This document shows, piece after piece, positions 27,548 to 35,956 of a DNA stretch of 64,000 nucleotides. The translations under genes and the position numbers were made by a program. Every line of letters begins with the position of its first letter. Within the stretch, counting starts at the first letter, position 1. The DNA is from Bdellovibrio sp. (GTDB lineage: Bacteria > Bdellovibrionota > Bacteriovoracia > Bacteriovoracales > Bacteriovoracaceae). Location of the stretch: contig JACPIU010000014.1 in NCBI GenBank assembly GCA_016187935.1, positions 147,688 to 211,687 on the forward strand, written 5' to 3'. The notes beneath the pieces were generated by a model. It was not told where the DNA came from. It saw nothing but the letters and a program-made list of their open reading frames with translations, and did no database searches.

Positions 27548-27682
27548 TTATTCTGGTCGGTTAACAGTTTTTTGTGCAGACATGTTCTTCTTAAAGCGAC
27601 TGATACGTTGTTGTATCTCGGGATCAATCCGCTGGACAGAATCAGTTTTATGGGGCTGATTCAGATAATCAAAGGCCTTCAA
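27548..27682 (-). CDS. Possible 44-residue protein at the end of cassette 2
   Basis: A short open frame starting at TTG, which overlaps the stop of the DHSM gene as TTGA. The product (MKAFDYLNQPHKTDSVQRID...) is hydrophilic and mostly helical in appearance. There is no nearby ribosome site other than coupling. It lies in the 201-base gap between cassette 2 and the FHA activator gene. It could be a chance frame; no counterpart is seen after cassette 1. Confidence 0.3.
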   Translation of the reverse strand: MKAFDYLNQPHKTDSVQRIDPEIQQRISRFKKNMSAQKTVNRPE

Positions 27683-28260
27683 GACGACAGGCCACGGGAG
27701 TGCTTCCTTTGTTTAAAATAAACATAAGAAAAAAGAACCAAAAGACAGGTCCCCAAGCTCAGCAATATGGCGTAATCGCGTCTGTGTTGTTTGGACTGGG
27801 CAAGTGGCAGTTTCTGCTCAAAGAACATGTCAATTTGATGGTTCGAAGCTTCTAAAAGTCTTGCTCTTAATAAATACTGGCCACTGGCTTCAATGAAGGG
27901 CCGTAGCAGATAGAGATCACCTTCGTCGGTCTTTTCTCTAGCAAAAGTTGCGATTAGCCGTTGATAGTCCCGACCTCCGTAAAGTCTGAACTCAACGGGG
28001 CCCAAATAAGCATCGGCAATCACAAGGTCGTAAAGGTAGACATAGAAGTCTTTGTTTGGAGAGCTTGGCTTTGGTCTCTGGAATTTAGTGGGGTAGCTAG
28101 TCATCCCCATTTCAAAACGAGCATCCATGGTGACAAAGGGAGCGTCGGCACCATCCAGCCTACCAACGTAATGTAAGAGCATAGAATGATCGGACCATGC
28201 CGTTTGCATTAGCATTATCGATAGCCAGCCAAACAGTACAATGGGCCATTCATGTCTCAT
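27679..28260 (-). CDS. Membrane-anchored partner of propeller lipoprotein, copy 2 (DHSM protein)
   Basis: 193 residues with the same plan as the copy at 19303: a signal peptide ending in TAWS, a mature start DHSMLLHYVGRLD, a beta-rich domain with DFYVYLYDLV, a transmembrane helix near 165-182 and a basic tail (KQRKHSRGLSS). Its ATG overlaps the stop of the propeller gene by 4 bases. Identity with copy 1 is low except at the N-terminal motif and the core strands, so the duplication is old. The conserved His and Met residues at the predicted mature N-terminus could bind metal, by analogy with copper proteins, but this is untested. Confidence 0.75.
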   Translation of the reverse strand: MRHEWPIVLFGWLSIMLMQTAWSDHSMLLHYVGRLDGADAPFVTMDARFEMGMTSYPTKFQRPKPSSPNKDFYVYLYDLVIADAYLGPVEFRLYGGRDYQRLIATFAREKTDEGDLYLLRPFIEASGQYLLRARLLEASNHQIDMFFEQKLPLAQSKQHRRDYAILLSLGTCLLVLFSYVYFKQRKHSRGLSS

Positions 28261-31200
28261 TTATCTTCCTTCTCATAGTACTGGCGCTGGACTAGATTCG
28301 TAAATTCTTGTTCATTCTCAAGCAGCGGATCAAAGGATGGGAAAAGTGAGCTGATACTCTGGAGCATCGGCTCTACCCACTTCTCCATGAACCCGAAGTC
28401 AACAAAATCACAGTTAGTACATTCCTTAACATTAAGCTCGTTTCTAAAGATGCCCCGACCGCAGGTAGTCGCCAGCAGATAGCTTCCATTGGGAGCTATG
28501 GCCATACGATATGGATAGCTATGGGACATAATCGGAAGATATCCCTCCTGGGCCCAGCGAAAATTTTTGCCACCATCATGGGTCACAAGAACACCTGGAT
28601 CGTGCAATCCAAAGAAAACCCTTTCAGGAAAATTCGGATCAATGACCATAGAATCCACTCCACCACCGAAGCCGATATTCCTATAGGCGACATCATGACT
28701 ATAGGCCATTGATTGATCCTTGACAGGACTATTGTTTCCATCGAGCAGTCTTGTCCAGACCTTTCCGCCGTTAATGGATTTCCACAGGGCATTTCCTTTG
28801 GCGTCTTTACTGTTGGCGTAGTGTGCTGCCGTTCCTGCATATATTACCAATTTATCGAGATTAATGGTTTTATCGGACTGGTTGAAACCGCTGGTGGGGT
28901 CTACCGCCATGGCCTGTACGATACGACCGTAGGCATTCCAGTTCCCCTTTTCATCTTGTTCCTCATTTGGCCAAATGCAATCAGGAGTTCCGTCAGCTTT
29001 GAAGGTACAAGGACCATTTGCGGAGTTAAAGTTTCGCCCCCCATCTGTGCTGATGTAGACCCCATTGCCTAGAGTCGAGATTACTACAAGATTAGAATTT
29101 GCCGGGTGGATGTTTATGGTGGAGACGGCCCTCAAAGGAACGGACGCAATCCAGGTCCAGCTTGCACCAGCATCTTCACTTAGCCAAAGGCCCGTCCCCC
29201 AACATCTTTCATGAGTGCTCATTTTGCCAGCGATGATGGCCTTGGCAAGCTCGTAATTGGGATTAGAAATGTCGTTTCCATCGATAATCTGCTTCGCGGC
29301 CTTGTAGATGTTATCTGGAGCGCGCCACCAGCAGGCATTCTGTGGCCCTTCTCCGGCACCGACGAACACCCTATTGGAAGCTTTCGGATCCACTGCAATT
29401 GTGTTGATTGATGACCAGAACTGATTTTTTAGAATGGATGACCAGGTCTGGCCTCCATCAGTCGACTTTTTTAAGATTGTCGTATTATTCATCCCGCCAC
29501 CAGCATAGATAACTTGATTGGTGTTGGAGGGCATGGCCAAAGCATTATAGCGACCGTACTCGCCAAGAGACTTCCAGGTGATGCCAGCATTGTCTGACCT
29601 GTAAATCCCGCCTTCCGCTGCGGCAAAGGCCAAGTTAGAATCGTACCCGGAGATGGTGACGGCACGAACAGAGCTGACTTTGTTGCCGAGGTTTTTAGAC
29701 TGAAAAGATGCGCCAGCGTCATTGGAAACCTGCATGCCCAAAGCTAAGCTTGAGCCATAGATATAGCTTGGATTGGCCTTTGAAAGGTCTCCGTTTAAAA
29801 GATTGTGCCCATCTCCTACCTTACGCCAATTGTAGATCCCGTCGCCTTCCCAGACCGCCTTTTGAGCGATGACTACAACTCGCGAAGGTTTGGTGGAATG
29901 GTCTATACGAACGTTCATAGGCGTTGTACCTTGAAAGAGATTGGGAATAAGGCCGCCGGTACCATTAAGTTGCACCCATTTTTTGGACTTACCATCATTT
30001 GGGAGCACATAAAGTATGCCTTTGAGCGAAAGGGCAATCACTAGATCCTCGGAGTTCCACTGGGGTAGATTGAAAGCTGTGAGATTTTGATCACCAAGAA
30101 CAAGAAAAGGATCGGTTTCTTCGAATGTAGACCCTTGCTCAAGCACGGTGAGATCTTGACTATCAAGAAGGTGTGATTCTTCTAAAATAAATTCTTCCGA
30201 CGAAGTGTCTGCTATTTCGACCTCAGAATTTGCTGTTTCGGCAGCAAAAACATCAGTAACCGCAAAAACCTGCACTGGCCCTAAGGTCGGATTCCCCTTT
30301 CTAAAGACGATCTCCTTGATCTCCACGGGACTTTCAATATACATATCATCTTTCAGGTATCCAGTATAAAGATTTTCGCTAAACTCCTGCCACGATTGGC
30401 CTCCATCGATACTTCTTATAATGGGAAAAGCAATTTTACCGTTGGCGTTCCAATCGGCGAAATCCATGGAGGCGGCCATGATTTGCCGATATCCATTGAT
30501 GGTTTTTGTGTCATCAATGGCAATGTCACGCATGAGCCCACCTCCTGTATAGATGGTGGAGAAGGATTTGCTTGTCTCGTTGTAGACAGTACGCTTGACC
30601 AAGCTCCCATCGTTCCGATGGAGCTTTCCTTTGGAGATGGGAGTCATACTCTCTCCCCCATCAAAGGATTCAAAAACACCGTCACCGGTAACGGAAAAGA
30701 ATACATGTTTCCAATTGGATGGATCAACTGCCAGCGCCCATCCTTCCCCTCCGCGATTTATCTCTCCGGCGGCCGTCCATTGCCAGGTCTTCCCACTGTC
30801 CTCACTGCGCCAGTAGCTTGAGATATGCTTGGCTGCAGTGCCAACATAGAGCACGTTATGGTTATTAGGCGCCACCTTGATCGACCTGATACGAATCTTT
30901 GAAAGACCATTTGGAATTCCAATCTCCTGCCAGGTATTACCGTAGTCTTCGGTGTGGTAGACACCGCCATCGGCCCCTCCCATATACGCAACGTTTTCTT
31001 TGGATGGATGAGCAGTGACCGTTCGAACCATGCCGCCGTAAAGCTGGGCCTGTTTCCATGTCTGGGAAAAGTCGACTTTTGATGTGATCTTTAAGTTATC
31101 AAGATACAGCTCGCCCTGATGAACACCAAACCTAACATCTCCAAAAAATGACTTTCCATTGGTATCGAGATGGTCAAATAGCAACGTGTTGTCTATTAGC

Positions 31201-31841
31201 GCTTTGATGCGAACACCGCTGAACTCGCGTTTGGTGACAATTTTTAGCTGCTTCCAGACTCCGAGCGGAAGAGACTGACCATTGACTGCGAGGGTGGTCC
31301 TATTTGCAATAGACTCCTCAGCTTTTTTGTCCTGCCGATACAACTTCCAGTTTGCACCAGTGTATTCCAGCCAGTAACCTTTTTGAGGACTTTCAGATAT
31401 ATGTTCCGAAAATTGGTAAAACCCAAAATATGCCTTTCCCTTATTGATTTTAAAGTCAGTGGTTATAGTGTAGTTTTCCCAAGTTAAGGCCGATGGGCTG
31501 TGACCATGACGATAGAGTTCCGCTGTCCCCGAAAGCTTGACGGCATAGTCGCTTCCCGAGGCAATAAAATCCAAGGCCCCATAGTCGGCGCTACCTTTCG
31601 GCCAAAGGATTCCCCCCACATCCAGACTAAAAGAAGGAGAGCCTTTTTTAGCTCTGAAGAGATCAAACATTTTATTTCTGATATCGTCGGCATAAAGCAC
31701 GACTTCCTCGGTCAAGGTAGACTTCATGTCGTCATAGAGTTTGGCATCTCCCACATCCTGTGGGTCATGTGGTGTACAGCTCAAGGACAACAGAAAAAAT
31801 GCCAGAAATGAGAGTTTTGTGGGTCTTAAATTCATATTCAT
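28257..31841 (-). CDS. Secreted BNR/sortilin-like beta-propeller lipoprotein, copy 2
   Basis: 1,194 residues. A lipobox (FLLSLSC) is followed by TPHDP, nearly the same residues as after the Cys in copy 1 (LPPHDP). A concanavalin-like domain (WENYTITTDFKINKG; GVWKQLKIVTKREFSGVRI; GELYLDNLKI) precedes about eleven Asp-box motifs such as TEDYGNTWQEIG, RSEDSGKTWQWT, KSTDGGQTWSSI and VTHDGGKNFRWA. It has an extra acidic insertion near residues 545-590. The C-terminal region repeats GLHDPGVLVTHDGG and LLATTCGRGIF. The sigma-54 promoter upstream and the coupled DHSM gene downstream match copy 1. Confidence 0.88.
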   Translation of the reverse strand: MNMNLRPTKLSFLAFFLLSLSCTPHDPQDVGDAKLYDDMKSTLTEEVVLYADDIRNKMFDLFRAKKGSPSFSLDVGGILWPKGSADYGALDFIASGSDYAVKLSGTAELYRHGHSPSALTWENYTITTDFKINKGKAYFGFYQFSEHISESPQKGYWLEYTGANWKLYRQDKKAEESIANRTTLAVNGQSLPLGVWKQLKIVTKREFSGVRIKALIDNTLLFDHLDTNGKSFFGDVRFGVHQGELYLDNLKITSKVDFSQTWKQAQLYGGMVRTVTAHPSKENVAYMGGADGGVYHTEDYGNTWQEIGIPNGLSKIRIRSIKVAPNNHNVLYVGTAAKHISSYWRSEDSGKTWQWTAAGEINRGGEGWALAVDPSNWKHVFFSVTGDGVFESFDGGESMTPISKGKLHRNDGSLVKRTVYNETSKSFSTIYTGGGLMRDIAIDDTKTINGYRQIMAASMDFADWNANGKIAFPIIRSIDGGQSWQEFSENLYTGYLKDDMYIESPVEIKEIVFRKGNPTLGPVQVFAVTDVFAAETANSEVEIADTSSEEFILEESHLLDSQDLTVLEQGSTFEETDPFLVLGDQNLTAFNLPQWNSEDLVIALSLKGILYVLPNDGKSKKWVQLNGTGGLIPNLFQGTTPMNVRIDHSTKPSRVVVIAQKAVWEGDGIYNWRKVGDGHNLLNGDLSKANPSYIYGSSLALGMQVSNDAGASFQSKNLGNKVSSVRAVTISGYDSNLAFAAAEGGIYRSDNAGITWKSLGEYGRYNALAMPSNTNQVIYAGGGMNNTTILKKSTDGGQTWSSILKNQFWSSINTIAVDPKASNRVFVGAGEGPQNACWWRAPDNIYKAAKQIIDGNDISNPNYELAKAIIAGKMSTHERCWGTGLWLSEDAGASWTWIASVPLRAVSTINIHPANSNLVVISTLGNGVYISTDGGRNFNSANGPCTFKADGTPDCIWPNEEQDEKGNWNAYGRIVQAMAVDPTSGFNQSDKTINLDKLVIYAGTAAHYANSKDAKGNALWKSINGGKVWTRLLDGNNSPVKDQSMAYSHDVAYRNIGFGGGVDSMVIDPNFPERVFFGLHDPGVLVTHDGGKNFRWAQEGYLPIMSHSYPYRMAIAPNGSYLLATTCGRGIFRNELNVKECTNCDFVDFGFMEKWVEPMLQSISSLFPSFDPLLENEQEFTNLVQRQYYEKEDK

Positions 31842-31877
31842 AATTGTTCCCCTGGTAGCGTCCTTTCCCCCTAATAT

Positions 31878-31893
31878 AGCAATACTTATGCCA
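31878..31893 (-). promoter_or_regulatory. Sigma-54 promoter before propeller copy 2
   Basis: On the minus strand TGGCAT-AAGTA-TTGCT, a full match to the sigma-54 consensus TGGCAY-N5-TTGCW. It ends about 37 bases before the start codon. Confidence 0.85.
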
Positions 31894-32052
31894 GATCATC
31901 GGCGCTTAAATCGTGGAAACTCTATAAAGAAGGGAATGGCCATGATCGAAAAGGCAGATAGGGTGTTTGGAAGACCGGACTGGCCAGAGATCTGTCCTAA
32001 TTCTAGGGACACCGATATTTGCCGGCACTCGCGGCTTTGGAAAGAAATGAGA

Positions 32053-32074
32053 AAAGGGCCCGTCAGGGCCCTTT
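32053..32074 (-). terminator. Hairpin terminator after the Cys-rich protein gene
   Basis: AAAGGGCCC (32053-32061) pairs perfectly with GGGCCCTTT (32066-32074) around a 4-base loop. On the minus strand the stem runs into TTTTCTC. It lies 30 bases beyond the stop of the gene at 32105. The 150 bases between it and the propeller promoter hold nothing else I can support. Confidence 0.7.
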
Positions 32075-32104
32075 AAGATGAGAAGCTGGCAGATCAAGCG
32101 GGAT

Positions 32105-32452
32105 CTATGGTTTATAGGGGGGATAGGGATTGCAGACACAGCTGGCGTTGTTATCGGGATCACACAAGAGGCCATAGGAACACACACACTTACAGCCCTT
32201 GCCGGTATCGGGATCACATGCCGGAACCTGATTTTCAGGACAGCGAAGACGTAGTTCTTCTGCTGAAACAATCTGGAAACAGATACCAAGATCGTTAGAG
32301 TAAACCCGATTGTCACCGCAATTACGCTTGAGTTGCACCTCATGGGCATATGAGACGAGTGGCTCATGGACCGGGTTCAGTATCAATAAAGATGCTGAAA
32401 AAGCGCTGTTCAAAAATGTCAGAAGAAGTACAACCAAAATTAATCCTTTCAT
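32105..32452 (-). CDS. Small secreted Cys-rich protein
   Basis: 115 residues. ATG 32452 is chosen because GGGAGAGAG lies just upstream and a signal peptide (MKGLILVVLLLTFLNSAFSA) follows; a longer frame exists but would hide the signal. The mature part has ten Cys residues, clustered toward the end as RCPENQVPACDPDTGKGC, then CVCSYGLLCDPD and ASCVCNPYPP, so it is probably a disulphide-knit extracellular module. There is no recognised family. A consensus sigma-54 promoter lies upstream, placing it with the propeller genes. A terminator follows. Confidence 0.7.
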   Translation of the reverse strand: MKGLILVVLLLTFLNSAFSASLLILNPVHEPLVSYAHEVQLKRNCGDNRVYSNDLGICFQIVSAEELRLRCPENQVPACDPDTGKGCKCVCSYGLLCDPDNNASCVCNPYPPYKP

Positions 32453-32494
32453 AACTCTCTCCCTTGTGTAGGTTGTTGTGATGTCTTTGGGTAT

Positions 32495-32510
32495 TGCAAC
32501 CGATATGCCA
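32495..32510 (-). promoter_or_regulatory. Sigma-54 promoter before the Cys-rich protein
   Basis: On the minus strand TGGCAT-ATCGG-TTGCA, a full consensus match with GG and GC 10 bases apart. It ends about 43 bases before ATG 32452. Confidence 0.8.
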
Positions 32511-32551
32511 AATAGCAATCGTACTCAAGTAGGCGAAATAGAGGGCATAAC

Positions 32552-32824
32552 TTGAAAGAAAAAGATGTTCATGTCTGGTTTTGCGGACGTGCCTCAGATA
32601 GTTCGGGCATTTGGTATTTAAATGTTAAAAACATTGCGAGCGTAACATGGAAAAAATCTACAAGCCAGTCGGCGCCAGAGGCCCATTTGCCCAGAAACTG
32701 GGTCGTTTTTGCACAACGAGGGACCGCCCTAAGCAAGGCGACCTTGATCAAACAAGACCCTATAAAAGGCGTTCCGGCAGCGGATTTTGCCGTGGAATTA
32801 CCGGTTTTGGATCTGGTACGGTAA
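32552..32824 (+). CDS. Hypothetical protein, 90 residues, TTG start
   Basis: Opens at TTG 32552 with GAGGG 6 bases upstream. The product (segments VHVWFCGRASDSSGIWYLNV and NWVVFAQRGTALSKATLI) has a beta-rich soluble look. It ends at 32824, but the next frame stays open to 32937 and reads protein-like there (HALIQFETAAGETFCLNEG), so the gene may once have been longer. There is no family assignment and no signal peptide. Confidence 0.4.
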   Translation: MKEKDVHVWFCGRASDSSGIWYLNVKNIASVTWKKSTSQSAPEAHLPRNWVVFAQRGTALSKATLIKQDPIKGVPAADFAVELPVLDLVR

Positions 32825-33028
32825 AAGGTTCACACGCCCTGATCCAGTTTGAAACCGCCGCCGGGGAAACTTTTTGCCTTAACGAAGGATTGATCAAGCA
32901 CCGCCCAACCTACTTTAAAGGCCCTTGTGCAAAATAATTCTTTAGAAGGCGCATAAAAAATACACTCCATATTCACACGATGGCCGCATTATTATATGGT
33001 CTGGCATCTAAAAATTGGAGATGAGACC

Positions 33029-33559
33029 GTGAATAAATTGCATGCAGCTTTGGTCGTTTTGGTTTTAATCATAAGCACTAAGTCCTTTGCGCTCAATTTG
33101 GAATATTTGCCAGGACCATCAGGGGAAACCCTATTTTCACGGCCAGTTTTTAAAAACAGTGACACTGAAATTGTCTATAAGCAAAGATACACCGTAACCA
33201 GGGATGATTTGTCGTTCAGGGCATTCCCCATCTCTATCATGGTAAGGACTCCTCAATACAGAACAACTCTCTGCTCAAGCTATTATGATTGCCCCATCCC
33301 TGAGTTGGCGCCCTTTAATTTCAACCTGAAATTTAAGCTGGGAAGCAAGCCTGAAAAAAATGAGGCCGTGACCATCAATGTGACCACTCTTCATCAACCT
33401 AATTCAGAGATGCCCTATGTGGATGTCTCGGCAGTAAGCAGCAACGACGCCAGAAAATACAAAGTGGAGCTTAAAACCAAGTCAACCTATGAGTGGCAGG
33501 GACTTTATTTGGTGGTTGGCCCTTTGAAAAATTATTTTCTGGTCTCACGGCTTAAATAA
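33029..33559 (+). CDS. Secreted protein of unknown function, 176 residues
   Basis: GTG 33029 is preferred over ATG 32996 because GGAG lies 8 bases upstream and a signal peptide begins there (VNKLHAALVVLVLIISTKSFA). The mature part is beta-rich (EIVYKQRYTVTRDDLSFRAF; FNFNLKFKLGSKPEKNEAVTIN; YLVVGPLKNYFLVSRL) with one Cys pair (CSSYYDC) that could be a disulphide. The pattern suggests an immunoglobulin-like or jelly-roll domain. It converges with the ABC transporter operon. The 203 bases after it hold only a small GGCCG/CGGCC hairpin at 33568-33581. Confidence 0.6.
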   Translation: MNKLHAALVVLVLIISTKSFALNLEYLPGPSGETLFSRPVFKNSDTEIVYKQRYTVTRDDLSFRAFPISIMVRTPQYRTTLCSSYYDCPIPELAPFNFNLKFKLGSKPEKNEAVTINVTTLHQPNSEMPYVDVSAVSSNDARKYKVELKTKSTYEWQGLYLVVGPLKNYFLVSRLK

Positions 33560-33762
33560 TTCCGGACGGCCGAGGCCGGCCATGCTTTAGGTCTTGATGA
33601 CGAGTACGGCGGCGATGAAAGAGAATTATATAATGTGTGGTGATAACGATTCAGTCCGAAGCATTTACAATTTAATCGCAGTTTTCCTTTATATTTTGAA
33701 ATAACCCTGGAAACAGTCGGGTGTCCATTCATATTAGTCAGGATTGGTGGCATGACATGTTT

Positions 33763-34791
33763 TTACATCAACCATCTTTTTTTTATGAGGTGATAGGAAC
33801 AGAAAAAGGTGAAGAGACCAGATAATAGTAGGGACAACCATTCGTAGGAAAGGTTAGATATTTTCTCGCCGTCGAGCAAGATTGCGCTAACTGGTTTATA
33901 AAACTGATAAGAAGTTAAAAAAGGAGCGATCGCCGTCAGTTTGGTAGAGAAATCTGATAGGGCCGACGGAAGAATATTTGGCAGATAAAAAATAACACCT
34001 AAGGTCCTTGCACTTGCTTGATTGCGACATAAAAAACCCAAAAGGATTCCGTATGAGGAAAAGCAGAAACTGCCGAGGCCAAGATACACAGCATAACTTG
34101 CGATATTTTCAACTTCAAATTGGCCAAGAAGGTGGAGAAAAATGACCGCAGCGATAATTGAGATCATCCCAAAAAATAATTTTGCAAAAAGCCAGTCAAT
34201 TTCGCGAATAGGAGTTTGTAATAGAGCAAGCAGTAGTTTCTTTTCTTTTTCTTCGGCAACCTGCGCCGGTATGATGATAAAACTTATCAACAAAACCAAC
34301 ATGAGAACCCAGGTAGGTAAACTCTTTTTTTGAATTTCACTTTCCTGAAGTGGTTTAACATCAGAGATCCAGCTTAACCGCCTGCCTTCGTTTGCTTGTT
34401 GCACTGTGGAGAGGGCCTCTACGATTGAGAGAGTTATGCGAGAATCTTTTCTTAAGACGACAAGACATAAGCTATCTTGATTTTTTTCGGATCTTATTAA
34501 TAGGCCATCAATTTTCTTCTCTTTTAACCAACGCTTACCTTCTTCCGCATTCGACAATGAGGAAATGGAAAACAGCGCGCTCTCGGCCTTAATAGTTCGC
34601 AGTATAACGGGATTATATATTTCTGTCTGGATAAGTCCGATGCGCAGCTTTTGGAAGCTAACCGTTTGTGGGTCTATCAGCTTCAAGGATGTAAAAACAA
34701 ATAAAGGTATAAAAATAATGAGATACATTGTCTTGTTCTTGAAGGCCGTGGCCAAATCATGCAACGTTAATGTCACAATTTTTCTTATCAT
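33763..34791 (-). CDS. ABC-2 type transporter permease
   Basis: 342 residues with one N-terminal transmembrane segment (YLIIFIPLFVFTSL), a periplasmic loop of about 130 residues, then five or so helices, including WVLMLVLLISFIIIP, the conserved EEKEKKLLLALLQTPI coupling region and later hydrophobic segments. This is the usual ABC-2 exporter layout. It starts with a 4-base overlap with the ATPase gene. Family knowledge: such pairs export drugs, lipids, polysaccharide or sodium. Here the substrate is unknown. The region looks more AT-rich than its neighbours. Confidence 0.85.
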   Translation of the reverse strand: MIRKIVTLTLHDLATAFKNKTMYLIIFIPLFVFTSLKLIDPQTVSFQKLRIGLIQTEIYNPVILRTIKAESALFSISSLSNAEEGKRWLKEKKIDGLLIRSEKNQDSLCLVVLRKDSRITLSIVEALSTVQQANEGRRLSWISDVKPLQESEIQKKSLPTWVLMLVLLISFIIIPAQVAEEKEKKLLLALLQTPIREIDWLFAKLFFGMISIIAAVIFLHLLGQFEVENIASYAVYLGLGSFCFSSYGILLGFLCRNQASARTLGVIFYLPNILPSALSDFSTKLTAIAPFLTSYQFYKPVSAILLDGEKISNLSYEWLSLLLSGLFTFFCSYHLIKKRWLM

Positions 34792-35483
34792 TGGGTATAT
34801 AGCTCTTTGTATAGTTTTTGGTGTGTCTCTGATCGGAAATATTGTTCCGTTGAATCATTGAATACTAAACGTCCCTGATGAAGAATTAAGATGCGTGTGG
34901 CGAATTCTCTTATCTCTTCCGGCCGATGTGAGGTAAATATGATCGTTTTTTCCTGGGAATGAAAATTATTGAGCAGCTGATATATCCCCTTTGTCATCTC
35001 GAAATCTAAACCGGAGGTAGGTTCATCAAAAAGAAGGATCGGCGGATTTGGCAAAAGTGAGCGGGCGATGCTTACACGTTGCTTTAATCCTTTCGACAAA
35101 ATCTGTATCTTGTTTTTCCGAAAAGATAGCAAATCAAATTCGTTCAGCATTTGCTCAATTCGCGAGAAAGGGATTTTAAAGAGGCGCGCAAATAATTTTA
35201 AATTGTATTCGACTGAGAAAAGATCAAAAAGATTAGGTGTTTCCGGCACAAATCCAATCTTTCTCACTAAAGACATTCTGTCTTTGAGGTTGATTCCGTC
35301 TATTAAAACAGTGCCACTATCGGGAAGAATGCAATTTGCTAATATTTTGAGCAGGGTGGATTTTCCTGCTCCATTGTGCCCGACTATGGCAATCAATTCA
35401 CCTTTCTTAACCTCAAAACTAGTTGGAAAAAGCCCTCTTTTTTTATCGTATGCTTTTGTCAGTTCGCGAACTTCAATTTGCAC
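34788..35483 (-). CDS. ABC transporter ATP-binding protein
   Basis: 231 residues. Walker A GHNGAGKST, a Q-loop region (RKIGFVPETPNLFD), the signature at LSKGLKQRVSIARSL (the usual LSGGQ is replaced by LSKGL), Walker B ILLFDEPTSGLD and the switch His in TSHRPEE. The start is GTG 35483, only 2 bases after the stop of a 21-residue micro-ORF and without its own ribosome site, so translation probably depends on that small ORF. It pairs with the permease that follows. Confidence 0.92.
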   Translation of the reverse strand: MQIEVRELTKAYDKKRGLFPTSFEVKKGELIAIVGHNGAGKSTLLKILANCILPDSGTVLIDGINLKDRMSLVRKIGFVPETPNLFDLFSVEYNLKLFARLFKIPFSRIEQMLNEFDLLSFRKNKIQILSKGLKQRVSIARSLLPNPPILLFDEPTSGLDFEMTKGIYQLLNNFHSQEKTIIFTSHRPEEIREFATRILILHQGRLVFNDSTEQYFRSETHQKLYKELYTQ

Positions 35484-35485
35484 AT

Positions 35486-35551
35486 TTATATTAATCGTAT
35501 GATAACCAATACTAAAACAACAACCAGTAAGACTGCGATAATAAATCCCAT
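35486..35551 (-). CDS. 21-residue hydrophobic membrane peptide
   Basis: ATG 35551 has an excellent ribosome site (AAGGAG, 6 bases spacing). The peptide MGFIIAVLLVVVLVLV...RLI is almost purely a single transmembrane helix with one Arg near its end. Its stop lies 2 bases before the GTG start of the ABC ATPase. It could be a true small transporter subunit or a coupling leader ORF. There is no family match that I can name. Confidence 0.6.
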   Translation of the reverse strand: MGFIIAVLLVVVLVLVIIRLI

Positions 35552-35586
35552 TTTTTGCTCCTTGGTGCTTAAGTTGTAAGCTTTAA

Positions 35587-35784
35587 TTAATTTATCTTTC
35601 CGCCCCGTATCACACCAAATGGCCCTACAATGCCTGCAAGCAATCCACCAATCATAAGGTACACCGCCTTATTGGTTGGTGCCCCCGTGAAGAAGCGCGA
35701 AACATCAGAACTAAACGATTCCACCCTGCCTTTTTTAATGTTGTGTTTAGGATATTGAAAAAACCGCAAAATCACGCTGAGCAA
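35587..35784 (-). CDS. Small single-pass membrane protein
   Basis: Up to 65 residues from a TTG at 35784; the true start may be further in. The C-terminal half (TNKAVYLMIGGLLAGIVGPF, then GVIRGGKIN) is a convincing Gly-rich transmembrane helix with a basic end. It lies 35 bases before the 21-residue peptide gene in the same direction, so it may be the first gene of the ABC operon. The N-terminal part, with Lys, Arg and Ser, would be cytoplasmic. Confidence 0.45.
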   Translation of the reverse strand: MLSVILRFFQYPKHNIKKGRVESFSSDVSRFFTGAPTNKAVYLMIGGLLAGIVGPFGVIRGGKIN

Positions 35785-35956
35785 TGCTTATCTTCTTCGT
35801 GATTTAGTTCACCTATACTTTTTTTAGCTGTCAGCACATCCAAGGCTTTCGGCCACACCCTTCACATCCACCCAGAAAGGCTGAGGTAAATCTGGAAAGT
35901 TTTAAGGTCAGAGGCGATTAAACTCAGCCAGTGTGCATGCTTTCGCCAGGTTCCTT

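Noticed and set aside
31741..32367. Open frames of 111 (+) and 153 (-) codons near the start of propeller copy 2
   Set aside because: Both run through the terminator at 32053-32074 or across the sigma-54 promoter or the Cys-rich gene in another frame, and have no protein-like features.
33001..33028. TGGCAT as a sigma-54 promoter for the gene at 33029
   Set aside because: TGGCAT is followed by CTAAA-AATTG, so GC is missing at the -12 position.
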